64,000 bases of DNA from Winogradskyella algicola. GTDB lineage: Bacteria; Bacteroidota; Bacteroidia; Flavobacteriales; Flavobacteriaceae. Location: assembly GCF_005869935.1 (NCBI RefSeq), contig NZ_SZQF01000007.1:124001-188000 (forward strand), written 5' to 3'. The stretch's first letter is position 1; the number at the start of each line of letters is the position of its first letter. The position numbers were made by a program, and so were the translations under genes. The notes below the pieces were generated by a model. It was not told where the DNA came from and ran no database searches. It saw nothing but the letters and a program-made list of their open reading frames with translations. This document shows positions 48,939-58,812 of the stretch, piece after piece.

Positions 48939-51404
48939 TTAAAATCTTGCCGATAATCTCAAGTTAAATACTCTTGGTGTCAAGAAATTAGGAATAGCAA
49001 ACTGTCGTTTGGTATACACGTCTCTAACCCATGTATTGGTAATTGAGTTTTGATTGTTAAACATGTTGTAGATTTCAAAACCGAGAGAGAGCTCTCTAAA
49101 GGTTTTTTTCCAGTTGGCTTTATATGTTTTTGTTGGATTAACTAATTCTAACTGAATACCTAAATCTGCACGTCTGTAATCTCTAAGTCGTATCTGAAAA
49201 TCGTAAGGATCTGCATAACTTGGAGAACCACCAGGAACACCTGTGTTATAGACCAAATTAAGGTACATTTTTAGATTAGGCATATTTGGTACATAATCCT
49301 GAAATAGTGCACCAAACTTTAATCGTTGGTCTGTTGGTCTGGCTATGTAGCCACGGTTATTAATGTTTTCTTCGGTTTTTAGATAACCAAAACTAAACCA
49401 TGATTCGGTACCTGGAACAAACTCTCCATTTAATCGCATATCTAATCCGTAGGCATAAGCTTTGGCATTATTATCTGCTCTATATCGAATTCTTACGTTT
49501 TCTACAGTATAGGTATTCACATTAGACAAGCCTTTATAATAAGCTTCCGTAACCAATTTAAAAGGTCTGTCCCACATCTTAAAACTGTACTCATTTCCTA
49601 ATACAACATGAAACGACTTTTGTGCTTTTACATTAGGTTGCACAACGCCAGAGGAATCTCGCAATTCTCTGTAAAAAGGTGGTTGGTAATACAAACCGCC
49701 AGCAACCCTAAAAAGCATATCCTTTTCCCAGTCTGGTTTTATAGCTAACTGCATTCTTGGGCTAAATACAGTTTGCGTATTGCTCTCTAAGTTTTCGCCA
49801 CTAACAGTCCAATTATGCATTCTAACACCAGCATTGAAGAATACATCATTGTTTTTCCATTCTGTACGTTTGCTATACTGTGCAAAGGCTTGTATTCTAT
49901 CTATTTTAACTCTGTTAAGAGCTCTTATATCTTCAAATGCTGTTAATGGTCCTTCAAATGGTTCATAGGGTTGAAGGTTAGGAATGCTAAAGTTTGGTGG
50001 TCGTATAGAAAAACCTGCTGAGTCTATAATTTCATATTCTACCAAACGATCCCTTATATCTTCATGTGTATATTTTACGGACCATTCTACTGTAGATTCT
50101 TCATCTATTTTATAATCGCCTCTATGTTCGGCATTTATAATAAAAGCATCTAAATCGTTACGTGCATGCGTTAGTTGAGACCCAATACCTTCACTAAATT
50201 CAACTTCACCTAAATTCTCATCACCTATATTAGTATTTACTTCTCCTAAACGATATTGTGCAAAAATGTCGAAGTATTCTTGTTCTAAAGTGTGGTAGGC
50301 AGAACCAATAAATTTTAAAGTTAAATCGTCGTTTATAAAGTAATTAGCTTTTAAAGCTCCAAAATAGGTTTGGTACTCGTCTTCTTCGTTACCATCATAA
50401 AAGACCAATAATGCCACTGGTTCTTGTAATGTTCCGAAGTTGGTTTGTCTATTTTCAGGTTGAAAGTTATATCTGTTTAGAGAAATATTTCCAAGAAAAT
50501 TTAAATGAAATTTGTCAGAAAAGCGATACGTCAAATATGTCTGAGCATCAGCAAAAATAGGCTCTACATTACCTTCTGTTTCAAGATTATTAAGAATTAA
50601 ACTATTATCTCTGTAGCGTATCCCGGCAATCCCAGAAAACTTACCATTTTTAGAAACGGTTTCAGCCGCAACACTTCCACCAAGTAAACTTAAATCTGCA
50701 CGCACTCCAAAAGCTACAGGATTGCGATACGTAATATCTAAAACAGATGACAGCTTATCTCCATATTTAGCTTGAAAACCACCAGCCGAAAAATCTACAT
50801 TAGACACTAAATCCGTATTAACAAAACTTAATCCTTCTTGATTACCTGAACGAATTAAGAATGGCCTGTAGACTTCAATCTCGTTAACATAAACAAGATT
50901 TTCGTCAAAATTCCCACCTCGTACAGAATATTGTGTACTTAATTCGTTAGAAATATTTACACCAGGAAGCGTTTTCAGTATGTTTTCTATACCTGGTTGC
51001 GCACCTTTTATGGTCCGTAAGGTTTTTGGTGCAATAGTAACCACACCATCTTCGTTTTGTCTAGTATTGGTAGAAATTACAACCTCTGCAATTTGTTCTG
51101 CTTCTACCTTCATTACAGGATTATATTCTAGTTCCTGCCCGTTTTTTAGATTAAATTTCTGAAAGATACGCTTATGGCCTAAATGAGTAAATTCTATGGT
51201 TATTTCGACATCAGATGGTATTCTCAGTTCATAAAAACCGTTTTGGTTGGTTGCTGCACCTTCGCCAGTTGAGGCTTTAATGTTTACGTTCTCAATGGGA
51301 TTGTTTATTTCATCTAGGATAACTCCTCTTATAACTGCTGTTTGAGAAAAAGAAAGCATGCTAAAGAGCAGGCCAAGAAGAAGGGTAAAATGTAAGCGTT
51401 TCAA
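48939..51404 (-). CDS. TonB-dependent receptor with carboxypeptidase-like regulatory domain
   Basis: An 821-residue outer-membrane receptor. Signal peptide (MKRLHFTLLLGLLFSMLSFSQ), then a carboxypeptidase-regulatory-like domain (about 24-105, IRGVILDEINNPIENVNI), a plug (about 110-225, LPGVNISNELSTQYSVRGGN) and the barrel to the terminal LRLSARF. No SusD partner is present, so a SusCD glycan system is not indicated. The substrate is unknown. It lies 11 bp downstream of the M23 peptidase gene on the same strand, so the two are likely co-transcribed. Confidence 0.92.
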   Translation of the reverse strand: MKRLHFTLLLGLLFSMLSFSQTAVIRGVILDEINNPIENVNIKASTGEGAATNQNGFYELRIPSDVEITIEFTHLGHKRIFQKFNLKNGQELEYNPVMKVEAEQIAEVVISTNTRQNEDGVVTIAPKTLRTIKGAQPGIENILKTLPGVNISNELSTQYSVRGGNFDENLVYVNEIEVYRPFLIRSGNQEGLSFVNTDLVSNVDFSAGGFQAKYGDKLSSVLDITYRNPVAFGVRADLSLLGGSVAAETVSKNGKFSGIAGIRYRDNSLILNNLETEGNVEPIFADAQTYLTYRFSDKFHLNFLGNISLNRYNFQPENRQTNFGTLQEPVALLVFYDGNEEDEYQTYFGALKANYFINDDLTLKFIGSAYHTLEQEYFDIFAQYRLGEVNTNIGDENLGEVEFSEGIGSQLTHARNDLDAFIINAEHRGDYKIDEESTVEWSVKYTHEDIRDRLVEYEIIDSAGFSIRPPNFSIPNLQPYEPFEGPLTAFEDIRALNRVKIDRIQAFAQYSKRTEWKNNDVFFNAGVRMHNWTVSGENLESNTQTVFSPRMQLAIKPDWEKDMLFRVAGGLYYQPPFYRELRDSSGVVQPNVKAQKSFHVVLGNEYSFKMWDRPFKLVTEAYYKGLSNVNTYTVENVRIRYRADNNAKAYAYGLDMRLNGEFVPGTESWFSFGYLKTEENINNRGYIARPTDQRLKFGALFQDYVPNMPNLKMYLNLVYNTGVPGGSPSYADPYDFQIRLRDYRRADLGIQLELVNPTKTYKANWKKTFRELSLGFEIYNMFNNQNSITNTWVRDVYTKRQFAIPNFLTPRVFNLRLSARF

Positions 51405-51415
51405 TTAGTTTAGTT

Positions 51416-53101
51416 TTATTTTCTAAAAAAGGTTGCTTCAAATGTAGAACTATTTCCAACATTATCGGTAACAATTATTTTTAAATCATTCTTAGTGTCT
51501 TTAACGATATTATCATTAAAATCGTGTACCAACATTTTTGTCTTATAATCATACTCCATTAAAATCCATTGGCCGTTAACTGTTGCTCTGTACTTGCTTA
51601 TTCCAGATAAATCATCGTCTATTTTTACTTTTAGGTAGCGGTATTTACTCAGCCATTTTTTGTCTTTAAAGTTAACAGGCTTAATGATAGGTGCTACAGT
51701 ATCCATTGCTAAAGTATAGGTGCCAAAAGTCTTACTGCCAGCACTGAGTATATTTCCTTTTCGTTTTGTACTTACATAACTTGGTCTTTTGTAATAACCA
51801 TATAATCTCGCAATAAAGATTTTGTCGAGGTGTTCGGCTTTGTAATTGCTTAAATCATAATTGATATAAAAATTCTTTTGCAAAGGAATCTTGTCTTCGT
51901 GGAGGTGAAGCGTATCGGAACTTACACTAAAATCTATATCTACATCTTCATAAACAGTGTTTTTATAAAAGTTAACTGTAATAAGACCAGATTTTAATTC
52001 TGTCGCTTGATCAGAATAAATAGTGGTTTTATTAGAAAAGTCATCTTCTAATGGTTTTAATATTTCGTATTTACCTCTAATAGGAATATTTATCCAAGTT
52101 TCATTGCCCTTATAATCTCTAATCCTTGCTTTAAATACAGATGATGTACTGTCTTCAACGTTAATATAACCATTGTCATAAGCATCTTTGTAGAGGCTTA
52201 AAGGATTATTTTCCTCAATAAATAATTTCTGAATTCTAGACTTTTTGGTTTTAAAGTATTCGTAATCTATAAGACGTTTTATATGTTTTGTTTCATCAAA
52301 GCTAAAACGCTTAAAGTCTATTTCGAGACTTTTGTTACCGTTAAAAAAGGTTTGTATGTTACTAACACCATTATTATTGGGTGCTAAATCTTGCTTGTCA
52401 TATGAGGTAACACCAAATCCAATATTACCATATGCTGTAATTTTTTCAACTTCGTAATCCCCATTTTGTTTGGGAATTAAACGTAGAGGAACACGCTCAT
52501 TTTTGCCATTAATTACAGCATTTTTATCTTTAGGATAGGCATACACAGCAGACACAAATGGACTTTTAGAGTCCTTTATATCAATACCAAACATCATAGG
52601 GTTTATAGGACGTTCTTGATTGTCTCTAATTTCAAAGTGCAAATGTGGTCCGCCAGAACCACCAGTATTACCAGAATATGCAATAACTTCATTTGGCGCA
52701 ACTATTAACTCTTCTGTACTAGGAAAAACTTCAACCTCAAAGCTTTCCTTTTCGTATTGGCATTCCTTTATATATTTTTCTATACGATCAGAAAATTTCT
52801 GAAGATGGGCATACACAGTGGTATATCCATTAGGATGCGTAACATAAAGTGCTTTGCCATAGCCATAATGTGAGATTTTTATTCTGCTCACATAGCCTTC
52901 TGCTGCAGTATAAACCTTTAAGCCTATCTTACGTTGCGTTTTAATATCTAATCCAGAATGAAAATGGGCAGATCTCAATTCTGCAAAAGTTCCAGAAAGT
53001 ACCAAAGTGATGTCTAGTGGATTTCTAAAATAGTCTTGAGGATATTCTGATTGTGAAAACAATGAACTCGAAACTAAAAGTAAAAGCAAAAATTTTTTCA
53101 T
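51416..53101 (-). CDS. M23-family (LytM) metallopeptidase
   Basis: A 561-residue exported peptidase with a signal peptide (MKKFLLLLLVSSSLFSQ). The peptidase domain is near the N-terminus (about 30-180) with the zinc-site motifs HSGLDI and HLHFEIRD and the turn AYSGNTGGSGG. The large C-terminal region is beta-rich and of unknown role. The M23 family cuts peptidoglycan cross-bridges or stems. The ATG at 53101 is preferred to a GTG 9 bases earlier. Same strand as the TonB receptor gene 11 bp downstream. Confidence 0.9.
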   Translation of the reverse strand: MKKFLLLLLVSSSLFSQSEYPQDYFRNPLDITLVLSGTFAELRSAHFHSGLDIKTQRKIGLKVYTAAEGYVSRIKISHYGYGKALYVTHPNGYTTVYAHLQKFSDRIEKYIKECQYEKESFEVEVFPSTEELIVAPNEVIAYSGNTGGSGGPHLHFEIRDNQERPINPMMFGIDIKDSKSPFVSAVYAYPKDKNAVINGKNERVPLRLIPKQNGDYEVEKITAYGNIGFGVTSYDKQDLAPNNNGVSNIQTFFNGNKSLEIDFKRFSFDETKHIKRLIDYEYFKTKKSRIQKLFIEENNPLSLYKDAYDNGYINVEDSTSSVFKARIRDYKGNETWINIPIRGKYEILKPLEDDFSNKTTIYSDQATELKSGLITVNFYKNTVYEDVDIDFSVSSDTLHLHEDKIPLQKNFYINYDLSNYKAEHLDKIFIARLYGYYKRPSYVSTKRKGNILSAGSKTFGTYTLAMDTVAPIIKPVNFKDKKWLSKYRYLKVKIDDDLSGISKYRATVNGQWILMEYDYKTKMLVHDFNDNIVKDTKNDLKIIVTDNVGNSSTFEATFFRK

Positions 53102-53247
53102 AAAGAGCACTATTACAGCTAAAATATCAAATTGAACAAGAATTGCAAACCAGAAAACTGTATTATTTTTCTGAACGTTTTAATTTTTAAGTTGTTATCT
53201 CAATTAAAAATAATTGTAAAAGAATTGTGTTTTTTAAATAGGTATGT

Positions 53248-53255
53248 TAAATTTG
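53248..53255 (+). promoter_or_regulatory. -7 promoter element of the coiled-coil/zapA operon
   Basis: TAAATTTG matches TAnnTTTG, 25 bp before the ATG at 53280. Confidence 0.5.
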
Positions 53256-53279
53256 TTTCAACAGTATTGAATTACTTAA

Positions 53280-53570
53280 ATGAGTAAAATAGAAGAAATT
53301 GTTGATGCTTTAGAGAATAAAATCAGCAAGGTTTTACATAAGCAAGAAGTCTTAAAGCAAACCAATGCAAGATTATCTCAACAGCTTGAAGAGCAGCAGC
53401 AGAAACTTCTAGAACAGCAAGAAGAGATTGCTTCTTGGGCAGATAAGTATGAAACACTCAAAATAGCAAATTCAATGCTTGGTAGTGACGAAAATAAACG
53501 AGAAACAAAGCTCAAAATAAATGCACTTATAAGAGAAATTGACCATTGTATAGGTCAACTCTCAGAATAA
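53280..53570 (+). CDS. Small coiled-coil protein upstream of zapA
   Basis: A 96-residue, highly charged protein that is almost wholly coiled coil (about 5-60, Gln/Glu-rich heptads such as QQLEEQQQKLLEQQEE). It is encoded 19 bp before zapA and is probably co-transcribed. Size and position suggest a ZapB-like cell-division partner, but that is inference. No enzymatic motif. Confidence 0.85.
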   Translation: MSKIEEIVDALENKISKVLHKQEVLKQTNARLSQQLEEQQQKLLEQQEEIASWADKYETLKIANSMLGSDENKRETKLKINALIREIDHCIGQLSE

Positions 53571-53589
53571 AGTTGTAAATTTAGACTAA

Positions 53590-53877
53590 ATGTCAGATCA
53601 ATTAAAAATTAAACTTTCAATTGCCAATAGGGTATATCCGTTGACAATTAATCCAAAGCAGGAAGAAGGTTTACGTAAGGCCACAAAAAAGATTGAGGCA
53701 ATGATTGGTCAGTTTGAGCAGAATTACTCTGTTAGAGATAAGCAAGATGTTTTGGCAATGTGTGCCTTACAGTTTGCAGCTCAGGTAGAGCAAAAATCGA
53801 TAGATAAAGAATATGTTAACGAAGAGGTACAAGAAAAGTTAGAAGCTTTAAATGACCTGTTAAATCAGCATATTTAA
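53590..53877 (+). CDS. zapA: Cell division protein ZapA
   Basis: A 95-residue ZapA-family protein that cross-links FtsZ filaments at the division ring. The N-terminal KIKLSIANRVYPLTINP strand pair, the region up to KQDVLAMCALQFA and the C-terminal helix are as expected, and length is normal. 6S RNA follows it, an arrangement also known from proteobacteria. Confidence 0.92.
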   Translation: MSDQLKIKLSIANRVYPLTINPKQEEGLRKATKKIEAMIGQFEQNYSVRDKQDVLAMCALQFAAQVEQKSIDKEYVNEEVQEKLEALNDLLNQHI

Positions 53878-53904
53878 CTCGTACGTTCTTTAAAATACAA
53901 AAAG

Positions 53905-54090
53905 GTTACTGCCTACATTAGTTATATTTTTTGATAAACTCAACGTTAATTCTTTAAAAAGGGTGAGTTTAAATTGTAAAAGCATGCTGCTAATACGTTA
54001 TGTATTTGGGCAGATCCTTGATCAGTTTGTTAGCCCTAAACTTGTTTTTAAGGAGTTTATACAAAATCCAAAACTGATGTAGGCTTTTTT
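53905..54090 (+). ncRNA. ssrS: 6S RNA (6S-Flavo type)
   Basis: The non-coding gap between zapA and rny contains a long-range closing stem, GCCTACATTAG (53911-53921) with CTGATGTAGGC (54074-54084), followed directly by a T-run. The enclosed ~150 nt can form the rod with a central bubble typical of 6S RNA, which binds RNA polymerase in stationary phase. Position after zapA and length (about 180 nt) fit the 6S-Flavo family. The ends are approximate. Confidence 0.8.
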
Positions 54091-54114
54091 TATATACTAA
54101 ACTAAACACAAATC

Positions 54115-55692
54115 ATGGACACTAACACGATACTATTTATAGTTGGAGGAGTGGTATTAGGATTAGTAATTGGCTACGTAATTGCAAAATCTTTGGAAAA
54201 AGGTAAAGCATCTAAGTTAATTGCTAATGCCGAGAGCGAATCCAAATCAATTTTAAAACAAGCTAAAGCAGATGCAGAAGCTTTAAAAAAGGATAAAATC
54301 CTTCAAGCTAAAGAGAAATTTATAGAGCTTAAAGCAGAACACGAAAAAGTAATCTTATCAAGAGATAAGAAAATGGCAGAAGCCGAAAAGCGCATTAGAG
54401 ATAAAGAATCTCAAGTTTCTAATGAACTTTCAAAAGCTAAAAAGTCTAATCAGTCTTTAGACGATAAAATAAAGGACTATAACTTTAGATTAGAATTCTT
54501 AGAAAAGAAGAAAGATGAAATAGAGAAAGCCCATAAAAGTCAAATAAAGCAGCTTGAGGTTATTTCTCAACTATCTGCTGAAGAAGCAAAATCACAATTA
54601 GTAGAATCTTTAAAAGAAGAAGCTAAAACTGATGCCATGGCTTTTGTACAAGATAGAATAGAAGAAGCTAAGCTAACAGCTCAGCAAGAAGCTAAAAAAA
54701 TTATCATTAACACTATTCAAAGAATAGGCACTGAAGAAGCTGTTGATAACTGTGTATCTGTCTTTAATATAGAATCCGATGATGTTAAAGGTAGAATTAT
54801 TGGTAGAGAAGGTCGTAACATTAGAGCTATTGAAGCTGCAACTGGTGTAGAAATCATTGTAGATGATACGCCAGAAGCGATTATATTATCTTGTTTTGAT
54901 TCTGTAAGACGTGAAATAGCACGTTTGTCATTACACAAACTAGTAACTGATGGTAGAATTCATCCAGCTCGAATTGAAGAAGTTGTCAAAAAAACAACTA
55001 AACAAATAGAGCAGGAAATTATAGAAGTTGGTAAACGTACTGTAATAGATTTAGGCATTCACGGTCTTCATCCAGAATTGATAAAGATGGTAGGTCGAAT
55101 GAAATATCGTTCGTCGTATGGGCAGAACTTATTACAGCACTCTAGAGAAGTTGCTAAGCTATGTGGCGTTATGGCTGCCGAATTAGGATTAAATCCTAAG
55201 CTTGCGAAACGTGCAGGATTACTTCACGATATTGGAAAAGTACCATCATCTGAAACAGATGTTGAAACTCCTCACGCTATATTAGGTATGCAATGGGCAG
55301 AAAAGCATGGCGAGAAACCAGAAGTTTGTAATGCTATTGGAGCGCACCACGACGAGATAGAAATGACAACGTTGTTATCTCCAATCATTCAGGTATGTGA
55401 TGCTATTTCTGGTGCTAGACCAGGAGCAAGACGCCAAGTTTTAGATTCTTACATACAGCGTCTTAAAGATTTAGAAGACGTAGCATTTGGTTTCACAGGT
55501 GTTAAAAAAGCGTACGCAATACAGGCTGGTAGAGAATTACGTGTTATTGTAGAGAGCGAAAAAGTATCAGACGAGAAAGCAGCAAGTTTGTCTTTTGAAA
55601 TATCTCAAAAAATTCAAACTGATATGACGTATCCAGGACAGGTAAAAGTTACTGTAATAAGAGAAACAAGAGCAGTAAATATTGCAAAATAA
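54115..55692 (+). CDS. rny: Ribonuclease Y
   Basis: A 525-residue membrane-anchored endoribonuclease that starts mRNA decay. It has an N-terminal membrane helix (about 5-24), a long coiled coil (about 30-185), a KH domain ([20 protein letters not shown], about 224-243) and an HD domain with AGLLHDIGK (about 377-385) as metal site. Length and order are those of the family. It lies just downstream of the 6S RNA terminator. Confidence 0.97.
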   Translation: MDTNTILFIVGGVVLGLVIGYVIAKSLEKGKASKLIANAESESKSILKQAKADAEALKKDKILQAKEKFIELKAEHEKVILSRDKKMAEAEKRIRDKESQVSNELSKAKKSNQSLDDKIKDYNFRLEFLEKKKDEIEKAHKSQIKQLEVISQLSAEEAKSQLVESLKEEAKTDAMAFVQDRIEEAKLTAQQEAKKIIINTIQRIGTEEAVDNCVSVFNIESDDVKGRIIGREGRNIRAIEAATGVEIIVDDTPEAIILSCFDSVRREIARLSLHKLVTDGRIHPARIEEVVKKTTKQIEQEIIEVGKRTVIDLGIHGLHPELIKMVGRMKYRSSYGQNLLQHSREVAKLCGVMAAELGLNPKLAKRAGLLHDIGKVPSSETDVETPHAILGMQWAEKHGEKPEVCNAIGAHHDEIEMTTLLSPIIQVCDAISGARPGARRQVLDSYIQRLKDLEDVAFGFTGVKKAYAIQAGRELRVIVESEKVSDEKAASLSFEISQKIQTDMTYPGQVKVTVIRETRAVNIAK

Positions 55693-55717
55693 AGATAACT
55701 AACTCAAGTAATGTAAA

Positions 55718-55750
55718 GGGGTGTTCTATTAATTTTAGAGCGCCTTTTTA
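55718..55750 (+). terminator. Terminator of rny
   Basis: GGTGTTCT pairs with AGAGCGCC through G-U pairs, then TTTTT. It overlaps the end of xerD on the other strand. Confidence 0.6.
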
Positions 55751-56656
55751 TTTTCTAGGATGAAACTTGTTTAAAACATCACTTAAGTGCGATCGGTCTA
55801 CGTGCATATATACTTCTGTTGTGGTAATACTTTCGTGACCCAACATCATTTGTATGGCTCTGAGATCTGCACCATTTTCTAATAAGTGGGTAGCAAACGA
55901 ATGTCTAAAGGTATGAGGGGACACTGTTTTCTTTAAGCCAGACTTTTTAACCAGATTCTTAATTATTGTAAAAATCATAGCACGTGTAAGTTTGTTACCT
56001 TTATAATTAAGGAATAAAATATCTTTAGATTCTGGGTTTACATCAATATGGTTTCTAATACCTTTCCATATTTCAATATATTTTTGTGTAGACTCACCGA
56101 TAGGAACAAAACGTTGTTTATCACCTTTTCCTGTTACCTTAATAAACCCTTCATCAAAAAACAAATCAGAAATTTTTAATTCTATGAGTTCACTAACTCG
56201 TAGGCCACAACTATATAATGTTTCTAAAATAGCTCTATTACGTTCACCAAGATTAACACTTTGGTATTGGTAGCCTAGGTCAATAGTATTAATTAATAGA
56301 TCTATATCCTCTACAGATAAAGTGTCTGGCAGTTTTCTACCAATCTTTGGTGACTCAATTAAATCCATAGGATTAGAATCTCTGTAATTTTCAAAAACCA
56401 GATAATCAAAAAAGTTCCTTAACCCAGAGATTAACCGTCCTTGAGATCTTGGATTAATAGTTTTAGATGTGCTATAAACAAACTGTTTGATATGTTCTTG
56501 GGTAATTTTATCTGGTGCTATATCTATCTGATTATCTTCTAGGTAGTTTGTAAGTTTCTTTATATCATAGTTATAATTCTCAATAGAGTTTAGAGATAAA
56601 CCACGTTCAATCTGTAAATAATGTTTATAATCTTTAACTGCTTGAGGCCATTTCAT
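55748..56656 (-). CDS. xerD: Tyrosine recombinase XerD-like
   Basis: A 302-residue site-specific tyrosine recombinase, most likely the housekeeping XerD/XerC-type enzyme resolving chromosome dimers. The N-terminal core-binding domain (about 5-90) is followed by the catalytic domain with R in SCGLRVSEL, H-x-x-R in SPHTFRHSF, H in LGHESI and the nucleophile Y in TEVYMHV. No integrase-associated genes or att-like repeats are near, which argues against a mobile-element integrase. Confidence 0.92.
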   Translation of the reverse strand: MKWPQAVKDYKHYLQIERGLSLNSIENYNYDIKKLTNYLEDNQIDIAPDKITQEHIKQFVYSTSKTINPRSQGRLISGLRNFFDYLVFENYRDSNPMDLIESPKIGRKLPDTLSVEDIDLLINTIDLGYQYQSVNLGERNRAILETLYSCGLRVSELIELKISDLFFDEGFIKVTGKGDKQRFVPIGESTQKYIEIWKGIRNHIDVNPESKDILFLNYKGNKLTRAMIFTIIKNLVKKSGLKKTVSPHTFRHSFATHLLENGADLRAIQMMLGHESITTTEVYMHVDRSHLSDVLNKFHPRK

Positions 56657-56874
56657 GGTGTAAAAAAGAGATTTTAGGGCTAAAAAGTAGTGAAAATCAT
56701 ACGTAATTCATCGTATTTTTATAAATTTTGTTAATAACGTAAAAATTAAATAATTAATTATCAATGGTTTATATAAAAATGTTTGTAATGTTGTTAATAA
56801 CTCTACCTTAAAATTTTAATATTATAAAAAAAAGGCTTTAGTTTGTATTAATCAATTCTAAAACTTAAAAGATT

Positions 56875-57483
56875 ATGAAAAAATTATTTTTAGCTGCTTT
56901 CGCAGTATTTGCTTTTGCAAGTGTTAATGCACAAGAGGTAAAATTCGGTGCCAAAGCTGGTGTTAACTTAGCTTCAATTGGTGGTGATGCAGAAGATGTA
57001 GATGCAAGAACTTCATTTCATATTGGTGGTGTAGCCGAGATTGTTATTTCAGATAAGTTTTCTGTTCAGCCAGAATTATTATTCTCTTCTCAAGGTGCTA
57101 AGAGTGAATACACTGAAGATTTTGGTGAATTTGGAAGCTTTGATGTAGAAGAAAAAATCAAGCTAAACTATTTAAACTTACCAGTTATGGCTAAGTATTA
57201 TGTAGCAGAAGGTTTCAGTTTAGAAGCTGGACCGCAAATTGGATTTTTATTATCTGCTGATGCTGAAGTTGAAGTAGATGGTGAGTCAGAAGAAGAAGAT
57301 GTAAAAGATGAATTTAAAGGTATTGACTTTGGATTAGGGTTTGGAGCTGGTTATAAGCTTGATAATGGTCTTAATTTTAGCGCAAGATATACATTAGGTC
57401 TTGCTAATATCGCTGAAGATGCAGGAGATGATTTTTCAATCCAAAATAATGTTTTCCAAATTTCTGTAGGATACATGTTCTAA
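56875..57483 (+). CDS. Outer-membrane beta-barrel protein 1
   Basis: A 202-residue small outer-membrane barrel (porin-family type) with signal peptide (MKKLFLAAFAVFAFASVNAQ) and a final strand FQISVGYMF. Eight strands are likely. An acidic loop (EVDGESEEEDVKDE) lies in the middle. The 5' leader and signal-peptide coding sequence are nearly the same as those of the gene at 57705, showing a shared origin. Terminator follows. Confidence 0.88.
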   Translation: MKKLFLAAFAVFAFASVNAQEVKFGAKAGVNLASIGGDAEDVDARTSFHIGGVAEIVISDKFSVQPELLFSSQGAKSEYTEDFGEFGSFDVEEKIKLNYLNLPVMAKYYVAEGFSLEAGPQIGFLLSADAEVEVDGESEEEDVKDEFKGIDFGLGFGAGYKLDNGLNFSARYTLGLANIAEDAGDDFSIQNNVFQISVGYMF

Positions 57484-57503
57484 TTTAGAAACATAAATCA
57501 GAG

Positions 57504-57538
57504 AAAAACCGAAGTATAATGTGCTTCGGTTTTTTTTA
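57504..57538 (+). terminator. Terminator of barrel gene 1
   Basis: Stem ACCGAAG / CTTCGGT with a T-run of eight. A near-identical hairpin ends the next gene. Confidence 0.88.
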
Positions 57539-57664
57539 TTCTGATTTAGAATTACTCTAAATAGCTGGAACATTGATAATTTAGATTTTTTTTTGTTTTT
57601 TACAATATCGATGAAAAGCTTCTTTTGTTAACATTTTTTTGAGAAATTGAAGTAGTTAATAATT

Positions 57665-57672
57665 TACATTTG
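57665..57672 (+). promoter_or_regulatory. -7 promoter element of barrel gene 2
   Basis: TACATTTG matches TAnnTTTG, 32 bp before the ATG at 57705. Confidence 0.5.
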
Positions 57673-57704
57673 CAGATCAAATCAATTTTAAAACTTAAAA
57701 GATT

Positions 57705-58292
57705 ATGAAAAAATTACTTTTTACTGCTTTAGCAGTTTTTGCTTTTGTAAGTGTTAATGCACAAGAAGATGCCTCTACTGGTGGTTTTTCGAACGGTGAT
57801 GTATTTATTACAGGTTCTTTAACTTTTGGATCAGAAAAACTCGATGATGATAAGGCGAATACTTTTGAAATTGCTCCTAGAGTAGGGTTTTTTGTATCAG
57901 ACAACATTGCAGTTGGTGCTGAGTTAGCGTTCGGATCTGCTAAAGCAGAATCAGGAAGTACAGACGTAGTAGATATGAGTACTTTCGGTGTTGGTGCTTT
58001 TGGTCGTTATTATTTTACGCCAGCTAACCAATTCTCACTTTTTGGTCAATTGGGTCTAGGTTATGAGTCTATGGACAATAAACTAGCTGATGTTAAAACT
58101 GACGTAATCTCTGCTTCTTTTGCAGGAGGTCTTAACTATTTTGTTTCAGATAATTTTTCTATTGAAGCTTTAGTAGGTGTATTAGGTTATTCTTCTTCTA
58201 AGCCAGATTTTGATGGTGCTGAAGCTACTAATTCATTCGCTTTTGGTGGTGATTGGACCAATGTATCATTTGGTGTTAACTACAAGTTCTAA
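57705..58292 (+). CDS. Outer-membrane beta-barrel protein 2
   Basis: A 195-residue outer-membrane barrel with signal peptide (MKKLLFTALAVFAFVSVNAQ) and final strand VSFGVNYKF. The mature part differs clearly from barrel 1, but the leader TTAAAACTTAAAAGATT and the signal-peptide codons are almost identical. Strand-turn pattern suggests eight strands. Function unknown; such proteins often stabilise the envelope or bind ligands. Confidence 0.88.
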   Translation: MKKLLFTALAVFAFVSVNAQEDASTGGFSNGDVFITGSLTFGSEKLDDDKANTFEIAPRVGFFVSDNIAVGAELAFGSAKAESGSTDVVDMSTFGVGAFGRYYFTPANQFSLFGQLGLGYESMDNKLADVKTDVISASFAGGLNYFVSDNFSIEALVGVLGYSSSKPDFDGAEATNSFAFGGDWTNVSFGVNYKF

Positions 58293-58314
58293 AAAGTTTA
58301 GAAATAATTTAAAA

Positions 58315-58344
58315 AAAACCGAAGCAAGTGCTTCGGTTTTTTTT
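58315..58344 (+). terminator. Terminator of barrel gene 2
   Basis: Stem ACCGAAGC / GCTTCGGT followed by a T-run; similar to the hairpin at 57504. Confidence 0.88.
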
Positions 58345-58390
58345 ATGCCCTTATCCGTCTAGTCGAAGTAGGTTTTACTATATTTACTTT

Positions 58391-58810
58391 ATGAAGCAAC
58401 TTATAATAATTAATGGACCCAATTTAAATCTTCTAGGAAAAAGAGAGCCTGAGATTTATGGTAGCCAAACTTTTGAAGATTATCTAAAAGTACTTCAGTC
58501 TAAGTACAGCAATATTGAGTTAGATTATTATCAATCTAATATTGAAGGTGAACTCATAGATAAGTTACAAGAAGTTGGTTTTAGTTATGACGGCATTATT
58601 TTAAATGCTGGTGCTTATACACATACTTCTGTTGGTATAGGTGATGCGGTAAAAGCAATTACAGTACCTGTAGTAGAGGTTCATATCTCTAATACCTTTT
58701 CTCGTGAAGAAATTAGACACCAATCTTATATTTCACCTTATACCAAAGGAGTTATTCTTGGTTTTGGTCTAAAAAGCTATGATTTGGCAATAGAAAGTTT
58801 TATCTTATAA
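58391..58810 (+). CDS. aroQ: 3-dehydroquinate dehydratase, type II
   Basis: A 139-residue enzyme of the shikimate pathway that removes water from 3-dehydroquinate. Type II signatures are INGPNLNLLGKREPEIYGS at the start (with the active tyrosine), NAGAYTHTS and VEVHISN with the catalytic histidine. I start at the ATG 58391, which gives the normal length; the frame is open 21 codons upstream, over the previous gene's terminator. Confidence 0.95.
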   Translation: MKQLIIINGPNLNLLGKREPEIYGSQTFEDYLKVLQSKYSNIELDYYQSNIEGELIDKLQEVGFSYDGIILNAGAYTHTSVGIGDAVKAITVPVVEVHISNTFSREEIRHQSYISPYTKGVILGFGLKSYDLAIESFIL

Positions 58811-58812
58811 TC

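Noticed and set aside
55748..56656. Tyrosine recombinase as a mobile-element integrase
   Set aside because: No att-like repeats, tRNA or cargo genes; the sequence and housekeeping surroundings fit XerD.
58328..58390. 21-codon upstream extension of aroQ
   Set aside because: It starts within the T-run of the preceding terminator; type II dehydroquinases begin at the chosen ATG.
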